From the NCBI RefSeq assembly GCF_014873915.1, contig NZ_JADBEJ010000008.1, forward strand, positions 62,001 through 126,000: a DNA stretch of 64,000 bases. Reading direction: 5' to 3'. Numbering within the stretch: the stretch's first letter is position 1; the number at the start of each line of letters is the position of its first letter. The notes below the pieces were generated by a model. The model was not told the origin of the DNA, ran no database searches, and was given only the letters and a program-made list of their open reading frames with translations. The position numbers and the translations under genes are program-made. Of this stretch, positions 31,915 to 40,799 are shown in pieces. This stretch comes from Amycolatopsis roodepoortensis (GTDB taxonomy: Bacteria; Actinomycetota; Actinomycetes; Mycobacteriales; Pseudonocardiaceae).

Positions 31915-32658
31915 GTGCTGCGGAAACCCGTCGAGCTGACGCTCCAGACCTACGAAACCCTGCTGGACCAACATAATCTCGGCGACATCCATCCGACGCT
32001 CGTTCGCGGCGCGCAGTGGTACCTGCCCGAGGAACGCCGTGAGCTCGCGGCCACCGCACAGTCCGAATTGGACGGACAAGGGCTGCTCACCCGTGGTCGG
32101 ATCGACGACGAATTCCTCGACACACTGCGCTTCCTGCAGCGGCCGGCGGTGGAGTACTACTCGTGGGTGAAGTCCGAGGGGCGTGAACGGACCGTTCGCG
32201 CCGCGGGTAGTGGCCGGGAAGCGGTCAACGTCGTTCTGGTCGACCAGGTCGTCTACCTGACACCGACGAGGCCGGACACGCTGGCGCAGGATTTCACCGC
32301 CCTCCTCCCCGAGGCCGCTCCGGCGCGCACACCGTCCTTGAACTGTTCGGAAGCCGATCTGCAGGTCCTGATGAAGGGCGAAATGCTGACCGGCACCAGC
32401 CCGAGCATCCGCGACGCCAAGAAGATCCTCCAGTGGATCCGGTCGCCGCACACCTTCTTCGGCAGGCTTTACGTCGCCATCCGTGACGGTGCCGGCAACC
32501 GGAAACGCGTCGAGAGACCACCTGGCTGGATGGACACCGAACACGGCCGCGTCGTGTTCGGCCCGGACGCCAAGGGCTGGGTGAGCCTCATGGGCGCCGG
32601 GCCGCACGAAATCGTCTCGAAGGTCGTCCAGCTGGAGTCGCAGCTTCGCGGGCGTTAG
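31915..32658 (+). CDS. espG: ESX secretion-associated protein EspG family
   Basis: The protein has 247 residues and starts at GTG. The EspG fold is indicated by the N-terminal VELTLQTYETLLDQHNLGDI and the central VNVVLVDQVVYLTPTRPDTLAQDFTALLP pattern (partly cited). EspG proteins are cytosolic chaperones that bind PE/PPE pairs and deliver them to a T7SS. Its place directly after a WxG protein supports that. No EccA-E or MycP genes are in the window, so the secretion machine is elsewhere. It overlaps the convergent ATPase gene by 4 bases. Confidence 0.85.
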   Translation: MLRKPVELTLQTYETLLDQHNLGDIHPTLVRGAQWYLPEERRELAATAQSELDGQGLLTRGRIDDEFLDTLRFLQRPAVEYYSWVKSEGRERTVRAAGSGREAVNVVLVDQVVYLTPTRPDTLAQDFTALLPEAAPARTPSLNCSEADLQVLMKGEMLTGTSPSIRDAKKILQWIRSPHTFFGRLYVAIRDGAGNRKRVERPPGWMDTEHGRVVFGPDAKGWVSLMGAGPHEIVSKVVQLESQLRGR

Positions 32659-33410
32659 CCCTGGTGGTTCGGGTTCAGGACCCGCGAGAGGAACGTCTTC
32701 GTGCGCTCCTCCTGCGGGTCCCCGATCACCTGGTCGGGCGAGCCCTGCTCGACGACGACGCCGCCGTCCATGAACAGCACGATGTCGGCCACCTCGCGGG
32801 CGAACTGCATTTCGTGCGTGACGACGAGCATCGTCATGCCCTCTTGCGCGAGCTGCCGCATGACCGCGAGGACATCGCCGACCAGTTCGGGGTCCAGCGC
32901 CGATGTCGGTTCGTCGAACAGCATGACGTCCGGGTTCATCGACAGCGCCCTCGCGATCGCGACGCGCTGCTGCTGCCCGCCGGAAAGCTGAGTCGGCAGC
33001 GAGGACTCCTTCTCCGCCAGCCCGACCTTCGCGAGGTTCTCCCGCGCCACGCGCTCTGCCTCTTCCTTGCCGCGCTTCAACACCTTGCGCTGCGCGACGG
33101 TGAGGTTTTCGAGCACGCTCAGGTGCGAGAAGAGGTTGAACGACTGGAAGACCATGCCGATCTTCGTGCGGGCGCCGTCGATGTCGACGTCCGGATCGGT
33201 GATCTCGCTGCCGTTGACCACGATCTTGCCCTGCTGCGGTTCCTCGAGGAGGTTGACGCAGCGCAGCAACGTCGACTTGCCGGACCCCGACGGGCCGATG
33301 ATGCAGACGACCTGGCCGCGCTCGACATGCAGGTCGATGCCCTTGAGCACCTCGAGCTCGCCGAACGCCTTGTGCAGTCCCGAAACCTCGACGATCGTCT
33401 GGCCGCTCAT
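32655..33410 (-). CDS. glnQ: Polar amino-acid ABC transporter ATP-binding protein
   Basis: The protein has 251 residues. Walker A is GPSGSGKST, the signature is LSGGQQQRVAIARAL, Walker B is VMLFDEPTSALDPE and the switch His is in VVTHEM. It belongs to the PAAT (GlnQ/ArtP) group. The frame is open upstream through the permease gene, but ATG 33410 overlaps the permease stop by 4 bases, as in coupled operons. Together with the two upstream genes it forms an importer for glutamine, glutamate or another polar amino acid. Confidence 0.9.
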   Translation of the reverse strand: MSGQTIVEVSGLHKAFGELEVLKGIDLHVERGQVVCIIGPSGSGKSTLLRCVNLLEEPQQGKIVVNGSEITDPDVDIDGARTKIGMVFQSFNLFSHLSVLENLTVAQRKVLKRGKEEAERVARENLAKVGLAEKESSLPTQLSGGQQQRVAIARALSMNPDVMLFDEPTSALDPELVGDVLAVMRQLAQEGMTMLVVTHEMQFAREVADIVLFMDGGVVVEQGSPDQVIGDPQEERTKTFLSRVLNPNHQG

Positions 33411-34210
33411 ACCGTTCCTCCGCCGGGCACTCCGGCTCCGTATTTCTTCTCTAGCCGCTGCTGCAGGATCGACAGCGGGATGGTGATGACCAGGTAGCAC
33501 AGACCGGCGACGACGATCGGGGTCAGGCCCTTGGCCTCCAGCAGCGCCTGACGGCTGAACTGCGCGAGTTCCTGCTGCGCCGGGGTGGTGCCGAGCAGGA
33601 ACGCCAGCGACGAGTCCTTCGTCAGCATGATCAGCTCGTTGGCCAGCGGCGGCAGGATGATCCGGAACGCCTGCGGGATCACGACGGTGATCATCGTGCG
33701 GGCGGGCGACATGCCGAGCGAACGCGCCGCCTCGACCTGCCCGCGCGGCACCGCCTGGATACCGGCTCGGATGGTCTCCGCCATGTACGCGGACGACACG
33801 ATGCCCAGCGCCAGCATGATCGCGACATTGCGCGGCAGGGTCGTGTCGAACGCGGTCGGCACGCCGATGCCGACGGCGAGGAAGATCAGCAACGCGGGCA
33901 GGCCGCGGAAGAACTCGATGTACCCGCGCGCGAACCAGCGGTACGGGCCGACCGAGGAAAGTCTCATCAGGGCGAGCACGAGGCCCAGCCCGAGGCCGAG
34001 CGCGAAACCCAGCGCGGTGAAGACGATGGTGTTCTTCAGTGCGACGGTGATGACGTCCGGGAACTGCTTGGCGGCGACTTCGAGATCGAAGAACGCCTTG
34101 CCGATCCTGCTCCAGTCGGCCAGCAGCGCGAGCACGATGACGATCACCAGCAGCAGGACGTATTGCCCGGTCCGGAACGCCGAACGTCGCTGGCGGCGGC
34201 TCAAAGCCAT
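33407..34210 (-). CDS. Polar amino-acid ABC transporter permease
   Basis: The protein has 267 residues with five to six membrane helices. The PAAT permease EAA-like loop is visible in RGQVEAARSLGMSPARTMITVVIPQAFRI (partly cited), and FFRGLPALLIFL is typical of HisM/GlnP proteins. ATG 34210 follows GAGGAGAGAA. One permease gene means it acts as a homodimer. It is the middle gene of a substrate-binding protein, permease, ATPase operon. Confidence 0.9.
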   Translation of the reverse strand: MALSRRQRRSAFRTGQYVLLLVIVIVLALLADWSRIGKAFFDLEVAAKQFPDVITVALKNTIVFTALGFALGLGLGLVLALMRLSSVGPYRWFARGYIEFFRGLPALLIFLAVGIGVPTAFDTTLPRNVAIMLALGIVSSAYMAETIRAGIQAVPRGQVEAARSLGMSPARTMITVVIPQAFRIILPPLANELIMLTKDSSLAFLLGTTPAQQELAQFSRQALLEAKGLTPIVVAGLCYLVITIPLSILQQRLEKKYGAGVPGGGTV

Positions 34211-34280
34211 TTCTCTCCTCAAACAAGTGGTGACAAGCCTGTGGCCGGTGCACTGGGCACCGGCCACGAGGGACGGACTA

Positions 34281-35096
34281 TCAACCGGCGGCCGGGCTGC
34301 CCGGCTGCCAGGTCGGCGCCTTGCCGAACCACTTCTGGTAGATCTGCGCGTACGAGCCGTCCGCCGCGGACGCCTTGAGCACCTCGTTGATCTTGCCGAG
34401 GAGAGCGCTGTTGCCCTTCTTCACGCCGATGCCGTAGAACTCGTTCGTCTTGAACTCGGTGACGACCGTCGTGTCCGGGTTCGACTTCGCGAAGTCGTAG
34501 AGCACGCCGTTGTCGTTGACGCCCGCGTCGACCGTGCCGTTCTTGACGGCCTGCTCCAGCAGCGCGAGGTCGTCGAAGGTGACGATCTCGGCGCCCTTCG
34601 CCTCCTTCTGGGCGTAGTCGGCGCCGGTGGTGGCCGACTGGACACCGATCTTCTTGCCCGCCACGTTCGAGAGGTCCTTGATCGGCGAACCGGTCTTGAC
34701 CAGCAGCGCCTGGGTCGCCTCGAAGTACGGGTCGGAGAAGTCGAACTTCTCCTTGCGCTTGTCGGTGATCGTCATGCCGGCGGCGGCGAGGTCGCACTGT
34801 CCGCTGTTCATCGCTTCACCGGACTCGATGTTCTCGAAGGCGATGTCGACGATGCTCTGCTCGACACCCAGCTTCTTGCCGACCAGATCGACCAGGTCGA
34901 CGTCGAAACCGACGATCTTGTCGCCCTGCTTGACCTGGAAGGGCTGGTAGGGCAGGTGCGTGCAGGTGGTGACCTTGCCGGACGCGACGAGCTGGACGCC
35001 GCCGGCCGCGGTTCCGCCTTCCTCGCCGCACGCGGACAGCGCACCCGCGGTCAGGGCGAGCGCCGGGATCAGGGCGAGCGCTTTGAATCGAGCCAC
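34281..35096 (-). CDS. Polar amino-acid ABC transporter substrate-binding lipoprotein
   Basis: The protein has 271 residues. The signal peptide ALALIPALALTAGALSACG ends in a lipobox. The type 2 periplasmic-binding fold shows VGFDVDLVDLVGKKLGV, CDLAAAGMTITDKRKEKFDFSDPYF and IYQKWFGKAP (parts cited), typical for glutamine or other polar amino acids. The Arg of the TDKRKEK segment is the expected carboxylate ligand. GTG 35096 has GAGGAG at suitable spacing. The gap to the divergent ATP-grasp gene (35097-35244) shows only a weak dyad ATTGCC/GGCAAT. Confidence 0.9.
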   Translation of the reverse strand: MARFKALALIPALALTAGALSACGEEGGTAAGGVQLVASGKVTTCTHLPYQPFQVKQGDKIVGFDVDLVDLVGKKLGVEQSIVDIAFENIESGEAMNSGQCDLAAAGMTITDKRKEKFDFSDPYFEATQALLVKTGSPIKDLSNVAGKKIGVQSATTGADYAQKEAKGAEIVTFDDLALLEQAVKNGTVDAGVNDNGVLYDFAKSNPDTTVVTEFKTNEFYGIGVKKGNSALLGKINEVLKASAADGSYAQIYQKWFGKAPTWQPGSPAAG

Positions 35097-35244
35097 GTCG
35101 TCACTCCTCGTAGTTCCCATGTGTCGAGAGCACGCATATTGCCACTCATCCGGCGGCAATCACAGCACTGCGACGTTACAGCGCCGTTTCGGCCGTCACG
35201 GGCGTTGCATGAGGTATCGCGCCGGCATGGCAGGGTGAGCGAGT

Positions 35245-36906
35245 ATGGCGACCATGAACAACAACCCGGCGCCGCGGCTCCCACCTGCGGGCCGCCGCCC
35301 ACGGACGGCGACGTCGGCGCGGCGCGCGGCGAAACCCGGGGCGCAGTTCGACGGCTATCTCTCGCCGTCCCGGCCGCACGCGGGCGCGTACGACGAGATG
35401 TTCACCGCCGACGGCACGGTCCGCCAGCCGTACCGGGCGCTGTACGAATCGATCTCCGCGCTGACGTCGGCCGATCTCTCGTCCCGGTCGGCGGCGATCG
35501 ACCGGGCCATGGTCGACCAGGGCATCACGTTCTCGCTGTCCGGCCAGGAACGCCCGTTCCCGCTCGACCTGGTGCCGCGCGTGATCACCACCGCCGAATG
35601 GAGCAAACTCGAACGCGGTGTGGCGCAACGGGTCCGCGCGCTCGAAGCCTTCCTCGCCGACGTGTACGGCGACCGGCAGATCCTGCGCGACGGCGTTCTC
35701 CCGCGACGGCTGATCACCTCGTGTGAGCATTTCCAGCGCGAAGCGTTCGGGATCAACCCGCCCAACGGCGTCCGCATCCACGTGTCCGGTGTGGACCTGG
35801 TGCGCGACGAGGAGGGCACCTTCCGGGTGCTGGAGGACAATCTCCGCAACCCGTCCGGTGTGTCGTACGTGATGGAGAACCGCCGCACGATGGCGCGTGT
35901 GTTCCCGGACCTGTTCGCCCAGCACCGGGTCCGCCCGGTCGGTGATTACGCCTCGCATCTGCTGCGCGCGCTGCGGGCGGCGGCCGCGGCGAACGTGGCG
36001 GACCCGATGGTCGTCGTGCTCACGCCCGGCGTGCACAACTCCGCGTATTTCGAGCATTCGCTGCTGGCCCGGTTGATGGGGGTTGAGCTGGTCGAAGGCC
36101 GCGACATGTTCTGCCGTGACAACGTCGTCTACCTGCGCACCACCGAGGGTGAGCGGCAGGTCGACGTCATCTACCGGCGGATCGACGACGAGTTCCTCGA
36201 TCCGGTGCACTACCGGCCGGATTCCGTGCTCGGCGTGGCCGGGATCCTCAACGCGGCACGCGCGGGCAACGTGGTGATCGCGAACGCGGTGGGCAACGGC
36301 GTCGGCGACGACAAGCTCGTCTACACCTACGTACCCGAGATGGTGAAGTACTACCTCAACGAGAAGCCGTTGCTGCCCAACGTCGACACCTTCCGGTGCT
36401 GGCTGCCGGACGAGTTCGACCAGGTCATGCAACAGATGGACGAGCTGGTGATCAAACCGGTCGAAGGCTCCGGCGGCTACGGCATCGTGTTCGGCCCGGA
36501 CGCGACGCAGGCGGAGCTGACCGCGCTCAAGCGCAAGGTCCGGGCGAACAAACGCGGCTGGATCGCGCAGCCGGTGGTCCAGCTGTCCACCGTTCCGTCC
36601 AAAGTGGACGACAGGCTGGCGCCACGGCACGTCGACCTCCGCCCGTTCGCGGTCAACGACGGCAAGGACATCTTCGTGCTGCCGGGCGGGCTGACGCGCG
36701 TCGCGCTTCCGGAGGGCAGCCTGGTCGTCAACTCCTCGCAGGGCGGCGGTTCCAAGGACACCTGGGTGCTGGCGCCGCGGTCTTCGACGGCGGAGCGGGA
36801 GCTGGAACGGCCCGCACTCGGCGCACTGTCCGAAGTGGACAGTCTGGTCGCCGAACAGGGCCCTGAGCTGACCACCACCCAGCAACAGCAGCAGCAACAG
36901 GCATAA
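35245..36906 (+). CDS. Circularly permuted type 2 ATP-grasp protein
   Basis: The protein has 553 residues. The family pattern includes GINPPNGVRIHVSGVDLVRDE, FRVLEDNLRNPSGVSYVMENR, VVLTPGVHNSAYFEHSLLAR and VIKPVEGSGGYGIVFGPDA (parts cited), with the Mg/ATP residues in EDNLRNPSG and KPVEGSGG. It should form an amide bond or phosphorylated intermediate on an unknown small peptide. The protein ends TTTQQQQQQQA, encoded by CAG/CAA repeats. It is the first gene of a conserved trio with alpha-E and transglutaminase genes. Confidence 0.88.
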   Translation: MATMNNNPAPRLPPAGRRPRTATSARRAAKPGAQFDGYLSPSRPHAGAYDEMFTADGTVRQPYRALYESISALTSADLSSRSAAIDRAMVDQGITFSLSGQERPFPLDLVPRVITTAEWSKLERGVAQRVRALEAFLADVYGDRQILRDGVLPRRLITSCEHFQREAFGINPPNGVRIHVSGVDLVRDEEGTFRVLEDNLRNPSGVSYVMENRRTMARVFPDLFAQHRVRPVGDYASHLLRALRAAAAANVADPMVVVLTPGVHNSAYFEHSLLARLMGVELVEGRDMFCRDNVVYLRTTEGERQVDVIYRRIDDEFLDPVHYRPDSVLGVAGILNAARAGNVVIANAVGNGVGDDKLVYTYVPEMVKYYLNEKPLLPNVDTFRCWLPDEFDQVMQQMDELVIKPVEGSGGYGIVFGPDATQAELTALKRKVRANKRGWIAQPVVQLSTVPSKVDDRLAPRHVDLRPFAVNDGKDIFVLPGGLTRVALPEGSLVVNSSQGGGSKDTWVLAPRSSTAERELERPALGALSEVDSLVAEQGPELTTTQQQQQQQA

Positions 36907-36917
36907 GGGAGGTTGAT

Positions 36918-37865
36918 GTGCTCGCCCGCAACGCGGAATCGCTGTACTGGATCGGCCGGTACGTCGAACGCGCCGATGACACCTCCCGGATCCTGAACGT
37001 CTCCGTGCACCAGCTGCTCGAAGACGCGAGCGTCGACCCGGACCACGCGAGCCGGCAGCTGCTCGCCGTCCTCGGCATCTCGCCGGAGGGCATGGACTCG
37101 CTCGACGTGTGGAAGCTGACCGAACTGGTCGCCTACGCCAAGGACAATCCCGCGTCGATCGTCGGTTCGATCAACTCCGCCCGCGAGAACACGCGCGGCG
37201 CCCGCGAGGTCGTCTCGACCGAGCTGTGGGAATGCCTGAACGCGACCTGGAACGCGGTGCCGGACCGGCAGCGGTACGCGCGCCGCGCTGGGCCGCACGC
37301 GTTCCTTTCCTTCGTGGAGGAGCGTGCGGCGATGTTCGCCGGGCTCGCCGATTCGACGATGAGCCGCGACGACGGCTGGCTGTTCATGGTGCTCGGCCGG
37401 TCGGTCGAACGCGCGGACATGGTGGTGCGGCTGCTGCTTTCGCGGGTCCAGGACAGCGCCTCGTCACCCGGCTGGATCACCGTGCTCCGCTCGGCGGGCG
37501 CGCAGGACACCTACCTGCGGACCTATCGCGGCGCGCTCGACGCCGGCCGCGTCGTGCAGTTCCTGTTGCGGGACACGCTCTTCCCGCGTTCGGTGTTCCA
37601 CGCGCTGCGGCAGGCCGAGGAATGTCTGGAGCGGCTGGACCCCGGCGTCAACTCGCGTGCCAACGAAAAGTCCGAGGCGCTGCGGCAGCTCGGCCGCGCC
37701 CGCAGCGAGCTGGAGTTCCTGCGGCCGTCGGATCTGCTGGAGGATCTGCCGAAACGGCTCGGCGCCCTGCAGACCTCGATCAAGGACATCGGCGACGCGG
37801 TTTCGGTGCAGTACTTCCATTCGTCGCCTTGGGTGGCCTGGAGCGGTGCGGAGGTTTCGCTGTGA
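36918..37865 (+). CDS. Alpha-E domain protein
   Basis: The protein has 315 residues and is all-helical. The signature start is LARNAESLYWIGRYVERADDTSRIL, with a second similar region FMVLGRSVERADMVVRLLL near residue 160 (parts cited). The activity is unknown; it always accompanies permuted ATP-grasp and transglutaminase-like proteins and is predicted to work with them on peptides. GTG 36918 lies behind AGGGAGG, 11 bases after the ATP-grasp stop. Confidence 0.88.
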   Translation: MLARNAESLYWIGRYVERADDTSRILNVSVHQLLEDASVDPDHASRQLLAVLGISPEGMDSLDVWKLTELVAYAKDNPASIVGSINSARENTRGAREVVSTELWECLNATWNAVPDRQRYARRAGPHAFLSFVEERAAMFAGLADSTMSRDDGWLFMVLGRSVERADMVVRLLLSRVQDSASSPGWITVLRSAGAQDTYLRTYRGALDAGRVVQFLLRDTLFPRSVFHALRQAEECLERLDPGVNSRANEKSEALRQLGRARSELEFLRPSDLLEDLPKRLGALQTSIKDIGDAVSVQYFHSSPWVAWSGAEVSL

Positions 37866-38704
37866 CCTGGCAGCTTCGGGTGGCCCACCGGACCGGATAC
37901 CGGTACGCGACACCGGCCACGCAGTCGTACAACGAGGCGCGGCTGACCCCGCGCTCCGACCGGCGGCAGACCACGGTCGTCAACCGTGTCGAGACGACGC
38001 CCGCGACCCGTGCCTATCGGTACACGGACTACTGGGGCACCGTCGTGACGTCGTTCGACCTTCACGCGCCGCACACGGAGTTCACCGTGCTCGCGACGTC
38101 GGTGGTCGAAACGGCCGACGAGGGCGAGCCGGTCCGCTCGGCGTCGTGGAAGGACCTGCGCAGCGACACCGTCGTCGACCACCGCACCGAGTACCTGACG
38201 CCGACGCCGTACACGCCCCGCGACCCGGAGCTGACGAAGGTCGCGCGCGAACTGCGGAAGGGGCTCGAGCCGGCGGAAGCCGTGCTCGCGGTCTGCGAAT
38301 GGGTCAACAAGCAGCTCAAGTACCAGCCGGGGACGACCGGCGTGCACAGCACGGCGACCGACGCGTGGCGTGCGCGCGAAGGGGTCTGCCAGGACTTCGC
38401 GCATGTCACGCTGGTGATGCTGCGTGCGATCGGCGTCCCGGCGCGCTACGTCTCCGGGTACCTGCACACGAAACCGGAGGCGAAGCTCGGCGAGACGGTC
38501 GAAGGCGAGAGCCACGCCTGGGTCGACGTCTGGACCGGCGGCTGGTGGGCCTACGACCCGACGAACGCGATCCCGGTCGGGCCGCGGCACGTCTGGGTCG
38601 CGTACGGCCGTGACTACGCCGACGTGCCGCCGCTCAAGGGCATCTTCACCGGCGGCGGTCAGTCCACTTTGGACGTCTCGGTGCAGCTGACCCGGCTGAC
38701 CTAG
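37862..38704 (+). CDS. Transglutaminase-like protease family protein
   Basis: The protein has 280 residues. The N-terminal beta domain (VAHRTGYRYATPATQSYNEAR) is followed by a transglutaminase core with the catalytic Cys in REGVCQDFAH, His in ESHAWVDVW and Asp in WWAYDPTNA. It should act as a peptidase or amide transferase on an unknown peptide. GTG 37862 overlaps the alpha-E stop by 4 bases, so translation is coupled. Its stop overlaps the convergent iron-permease gene by 4 bases. Confidence 0.9.
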   Translation: MTWQLRVAHRTGYRYATPATQSYNEARLTPRSDRRQTTVVNRVETTPATRAYRYTDYWGTVVTSFDLHAPHTEFTVLATSVVETADEGEPVRSASWKDLRSDTVVDHRTEYLTPTPYTPRDPELTKVARELRKGLEPAEAVLAVCEWVNKQLKYQPGTTGVHSTATDAWRAREGVCQDFAHVTLVMLRAIGVPARYVSGYLHTKPEAKLGETVEGESHAWVDVWTGGWWAYDPTNAIPVGPRHVWVAYGRDYADVPPLKGIFTGGGQSTLDVSVQLTRLT

Positions 38705-39705
38705 GCCCGTCGCCTGAGCAACAGCCAGAGCAGGTACGCGCCGCCGAGGGCCGCCGCGACGACTCCCGCGGGCAGCAGCGAGGACTCCAGCAGCCGCTGG
38801 CCGAGGTAGTCCGCGGCGACGACCAGCGTCGCCCCGACGAAGGCCGACGCGAGCAGGTTGGGCCCCGGCAGGCGCGTCATCCGGCGCGCCAGCTGGGGCG
38901 CGGCGAGCGCGATGAACGGCAGCGGTCCGGTCGCCGCGGTGGCGGCGGCGACCAACGCGACCGCGACCAGCACCAAGGTCCGCCGCACCCGGCGGACGTC
39001 GACGCCGATACCGGTGGCGGTGTCGTCGCCCATCTCCAGCATGCGCAGCGCGCGTCCGTTCGCGAAGACGATCGGGCCGAACACCGCCATCCCGATCGCC
39101 AGCGGCACGAAGTAGCTCCAGTCACGGCCGGAAAGGTCACCGACCAGCCAGCCGACGGCCTGCGAAGCGGCTTCGAGGTTCGCCTTCACCAGCAGGTACG
39201 AGTTCACGCCGACCAGCACCGCGCTGACGGCGATCCCGAGCAGCACCAGCCGCGAACTCAGCAGGCCGTGCGGCGCACACAACGCCATCACGACCAGCGC
39301 GGTCAGCAACCCGCCTGCCAGCGCCCCGAGCGAGACGAGGCCAGGACCGGAGCCGATGAGCAGCAGGGTCGCGATACCGCCGGTCGCCGAACCGGTGGTG
39401 AAGCCGATGATGTCCGGGCTGCCGAGCGGATTGCGGGTGATCGTCTGGAACACCGCCCCGGCCAGCGCCAGCGCGGCACCGACGAGGATCGCGACCAGCA
39501 CCCGCGGAAGCCGTCCCATAACCACCAGGTACTGCGCCTTCGTGCCCTGGCCTGCCAGGGTCGCGAGCACTTCGCCGGGGCTCATCTCGTAGTCGCCCGT
39601 GCCGACCGAGAGCACGACGAGCGCCAAGACCACCAAGGCGAGCGCGGTCACGACGACCAGGGATCGTCTGTCCAAACCGGACTCACGACGAACGAGCACG
39701 GTCAT
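38701..39705 (-). CDS. FecCD-type iron-siderophore ABC permease
   Basis: The protein has 334 residues with nine to ten membrane helices. Conserved FecCD segments are GRLPRVLVAILVGAALALAGAVFQ, NPLGSPDIIGFTTGS, and the cytoplasmic ATPase-contact loop GPLPFIALAAPQLARRM (parts cited). It pairs with the upstream permease, whose stop it overlaps by 4 bases, to make a heterodimeric channel. No ATP-binding gene is in the operon; it must come from elsewhere. Confidence 0.92.
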   Translation of the reverse strand: MTVLVRRESGLDRRSLVVVTALALVVLALVVLSVGTGDYEMSPGEVLATLAGQGTKAQYLVVMGRLPRVLVAILVGAALALAGAVFQTITRNPLGSPDIIGFTTGSATGGIATLLLIGSGPGLVSLGALAGGLLTALVVMALCAPHGLLSSRLVLLGIAVSAVLVGVNSYLLVKANLEAASQAVGWLVGDLSGRDWSYFVPLAIGMAVFGPIVFANGRALRMLEMGDDTATGIGVDVRRVRRTLVLVAVALVAAATAATGPLPFIALAAPQLARRMTRLPGPNLLASAFVGATLVVAADYLGQRLLESSLLPAGVVAAALGGAYLLWLLLRRRA

Positions 39706-40742
39706 CGGCGCACCGCCTTCAGCCTGCGGGCGACGATCACGAACGCGATCCCGCCGACGACGTCGGTCATCACGCCGACCTGGATTTCCCCCGGAGAACC
39801 GAGGAGACGGCCCAGGACGTCGCAGCCGAGCAGCAGTACCGGCCCGAGCAGCGCCGAAATCAGCATCACCCAGCGCTCGTCCTGGCCGATCAGCGTCCGG
39901 ACGACGTGCGGGATCATCAGGCCGACGAAGGCGATCGGGCCGCAGGCCGCGGTCGCCGACGCCGAAAGCAGCCCGACGGCGACCATCCCGGCGACGCGGG
40001 CGAGCGCCGGATTCGCGCCGAGCCCGCGAGCCGTGTCCTCGCCCAGCGCCAGGGCGTTCAGCGCGCGGGCCAGGACGATCGCGATCACCACGCCCGCGAC
40101 GAAGAACGGCAGCAGGACCGACAACTGGTCGGCGTTCCGGTTGACCAGCGAGCCAACCAGCCAGAACCGCATGGCCTGCAGGTTGTGCGTGTTGACCATC
40201 TGCATGCCCTGGTTGATGCCGACGAATACCGCCTGGACGGCGACCCCGGCCAGCACCAGCCGCAGCGGGCTCGTGGCGCCGCGCGTCCCGCCGATCACCG
40301 AGACCAGCGCGGTTCCCGCGAGCGCCCCGGCGAAGGCGAACCAGACGTACTCGCCGGGCGACGTCACCGAGAACACCGCCGAGCCGAGCACGATCGCGAC
40401 CGCGGCGCCGTGGTTGATGCCGAGCAGCCCGGGTTCCGCGACCGGGTTGCGGGTGATCGCCTGCATGAGCGAGCCCGCCAGCGCGAGCGCCATCCCGACC
40501 AGGACACCGAGCACCGTGCGGGGCAGGCGATCGTCGCGGACGACGACGTCGGTGTAGCTCCCGTCGTAGGCGAAGAGCGCGTGCAGGACTTCGCCGAGGG
40601 AGAGGCGGTTCGAGCCGAAGCCGATCGACAGCAGGACGACCGCGGCGAGCGCTGCCAAGGACCCCACGAGGACCAGCGTTCTCACGGAAACGCCGGTCCT
40701 GGGTGATCTGACGCGCTCCGTGACCTGGACCATGGCCCTCAC
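39702..40742 (-). CDS. FecCD-type iron-siderophore ABC permease
   Basis: The protein has 346 residues and is homologous to the next gene: DRLPRTVLGVLVGMALALAGSLMQ, NPVAEPGLLGINHGA and GPIAFVGLMIPHVVRTL (parts cited). About nine membrane helices are visible. GTG 40742 lies 3 bases from the iron box, so the start is more probably ATG 40733 (MVQVTERV). The arrangement implies iron repression of both this operon and the divergent binding-protein gene. Confidence 0.92.
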   Translation of the reverse strand: MRAMVQVTERVRSPRTGVSVRTLVLVGSLAALAAVVLLSIGFGSNRLSLGEVLHALFAYDGSYTDVVVRDDRLPRTVLGVLVGMALALAGSLMQAITRNPVAEPGLLGINHGAAVAIVLGSAVFSVTSPGEYVWFAFAGALAGTALVSVIGGTRGATSPLRLVLAGVAVQAVFVGINQGMQMVNTHNLQAMRFWLVGSLVNRNADQLSVLLPFFVAGVVIAIVLARALNALALGEDTARGLGANPALARVAGMVAVGLLSASATAACGPIAFVGLMIPHVVRTLIGQDERWVMLISALLGPVLLLGCDVLGRLLGSPGEIQVGVMTDVVGGIAFVIVARRLKAVRR

Positions 40743-40744
40743 GA

Positions 40745-40763
40745 TAAGGGCAGGCTACCCTAA
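40745..40763. promoter_or_regulatory. IdeR/DtxR-type iron box
   Basis: TAAGGGCAGGCTACCCTAA (reverse complement TTAGGGTAGCCTGCCCTTA) matches the consensus TTAGGTTAGSCTAACCTAA at 15 of 19 positions by my count. It lies between the divergent permease and binding-protein genes. Confidence 0.75.
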
Positions 40764-40799
40764 CGACGAAATTCGGTCCCTCGGTGAAAGAAGATCTCG

